This document shows, one piece after another, positions 63,412 through 64,000 of a DNA stretch of 64,000 nt. How positions within the stretch are numbered: position 1 is the first letter of the stretch; the number at the start of each line of letters is the position of its first letter. Below the pieces are notes generated by a model. The model saw only the letters and a program-made list of their open reading frames with translations. It was not told where the DNA came from and made no database searches. The stretch covers positions 124,001 to 188,000 of the forward strand of contig NZ_CP049303.1 in NCBI RefSeq assembly GCF_019443985.1, in the 5' to 3' direction. The DNA is from Liquorilactobacillus hordei DSM 19519. Lineage in GTDB: Bacteria; Bacillota; Bacilli; Lactobacillales; Lactobacillaceae. Both the position numbers and the translations under genes were made by a program.

Positions 63412-63564
63412 TTTGATTATCCTTTCTATAGGGGATTGTTTTTAAAGGCACTGGCTGCAATCAGTGCTTTTTTATTTTTAATTATACCAAAAGAGCTTCA
63501 CCAGAAAAATCATTACTTTCTCTGGTGAAGCTCTTTCACTTAGGGACTTATGGCACAGCCCCCT
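61767..63564 (-). mobile_element. IS1182-type insertion sequence
   Basis: The element of about 1.8 kb has perfect 19-bp inverted ends (GGGGCTGTGCCATAAGTCC at 61768-61786, complement at 63544-63562) and a 7-bp flanking repeat ATAAAAA (61760-61766 and 63565-63571). It lies between the convergent terminators of the metal transporter operon and serA. Confidence 0.9.
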
Positions 63565-63566
63565 AT

Positions 63567-63597
63567 AAAAATTTTTCACCAACAGCGGTTGAAAAAA
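63567..63597 (-). terminator. Probable terminator of serA
   Basis: On the minus strand TTTTTC pairs with GAAAAA and ACC with GGT, with one bulged A and a GCTGTT loop, followed by TTTTTAT. The trailing T-tract is the IS1182 target duplication. It starts about 115 bases after the serA stop; nothing else is seen between. Confidence 0.5.
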
Positions 63598-63711
63598 GAG
63601 CCTAAATTTCTTATCTTGCTGTATTTCTAATTACTTGTTAATGCTTAAGCCTTGACCCTATACCACACACTTCTCACATTGATTTTCAATTTTCACTTAA
63701 AAAGTCTGAAA

Positions 63712-64000
63712 TTATTTATTTTTTCTTATTTCTCTTACTCTGATTACCTCAGAAATTTCAATTAACTCGTTCTTTAGTTTATTGAAAGTTTTTTCTGAAA
63801 TATTATCCGTATCAATCATTGTATAAGCAATCTGCTCACGACTGCGATTAATCATATTATCAATGTTAATATCATATTTAGCAAGAATTGTTGTTATTCT
63901 ACCAACCATATTTGGAACGTTTTGATGAATTAAAGTAATTCGAAAATTAGAATCAAATGGCATCTCTACTGCTGGAAAATTAACAGAATTAACAATATTA
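63712..64000 (-). CDS. serA: C-terminal ACT domain of D-3-phosphoglycerate dehydrogenase, cut by window edge
   Basis: The frame is open to the right edge and reads NIVNSVNFPAVEMPFDSNF, then an ACT domain (RITLIHQNVPNMVGRITTILAKYDINIDNMINRSREQIAYTMIDTDN). The linker NSVNFPAVE before the ACT domain is characteristic of the SerA C-terminus, the serine feedback site in serine synthesis. The ATG at 63963 is internal, not the start. Only about 96 residues are visible. Confidence 0.8.
   Translation of the reverse strand, partial: NIVNSVNFPAVEMPFDSNFRITLIHQNVPNMVGRITTILAKYDINIDNMINRSREQIAYTMIDTDNISEKTFNKLKNELIEISEVIRVREIRKNK

Noticed and set aside
1..64000. tRNA, rRNA or prophage genes
   Set aside because: No cloverleaf-like or rRNA-like segments and no phage structural genes were recognised by reading; a tool search was not possible.

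Overview
The window is a low-GC Bacillota chromosome segment. Rrf2, Zur-type zinc uptake, DUF4767 lipoprotein and GPH-symporter genes sit beside a large Gram-positive flagellar and chemotaxis locus with FliY, CheC/CheD, no FlgH/FlgI, and FlhO/FlhP-type rod proteins. This combination fits a motile lactobacillus, for example the Liquorilactobacillus/Ligilactobacillus group. The genus is inference; no rRNA or tRNA gene was seen to test it.

Layout. (1) 1-4,808: a truncated gene start, a decayed stretch, a DUF4767 lipoprotein, an unrecognised 184-residue protein and a striking 721-residue membrane protein with a nuclease-like D...QxK signature and a glycine-rich membrane region. (2) 4,882-44,246, minus strand: an almost continuous motility locus. 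In transcription order it is flgB-flgC-fliE-fliF-fliG-fliH-fliI-fliJ-fliK-flgD-(TIGR02530-like)-flgE-flbD-fliL-fliO-fliP-fliQ-fliR-flhB-flhA-sigD-flhO-flhP-(FtsE-like ATPase)-mcp-cheW-cheD-cheB-cheR-cheA-cheC-cheY-cheW-fliM-fliY, then flgM-flgN-flgK-flgL, then hag, then flaG-fliD-fliT-fliS. motA-motB diverges at 44,630 and a second chemoreceptor gene lies at 46,434-48,455. (3) 48,831-64,000: accessory and housekeeping genes (Rrf2 regulator, frameshifted NmrA-type reductase, GPH sugar symporter, YagU, nucleoside hydrolase, acetyltransferase, glycosyltransferase, HD hydrolase, zinc-type ABC transporter, end of serA) broken up by two IS3-family elements and one IS1182-type element.

Regulation. 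SigD (sigma-28) is encoded inside the locus. Promoter-like sites of the form TAAA-N14/15-GCCGATAT precede hag, flgM, motA and the 48-kb receptor gene, with a weaker one before the internal mcp. This gives the usual early (basal body, export) and late (filament, motor, receptors) hierarchy, with FlgM as anti-sigma factor. The flgM promoter is nested in the terminator of fliY.

Main anomaly. Two IS1380-type elements, 1,661 bp each with no difference seen between them, sit in the motility locus. One interrupts fliM, encoding an essential rotor-switch protein, with a 7-bp target duplication. Removing the element and one copy of the duplication restores an exact 332-residue reading frame. The other separates flgL from its terminator. 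The strain is therefore predicted to be non-motile or motility-variable although essentially every other flagellar gene is intact. The copies are direct repeats 6,320 bp apart, so recombination could delete fliY-flgM-flgN-flgK-flgL. Three other elements sit at terminators or beside older IS remnants, which suggests recent IS expansion. Other points for follow-up are the 721-residue nuclease-like membrane protein, an FtsE-like ATPase with no FtsX inside the motility operon, 270-bp repeats in fliK, and a transposase whose stop codon is supplied by a host terminator.
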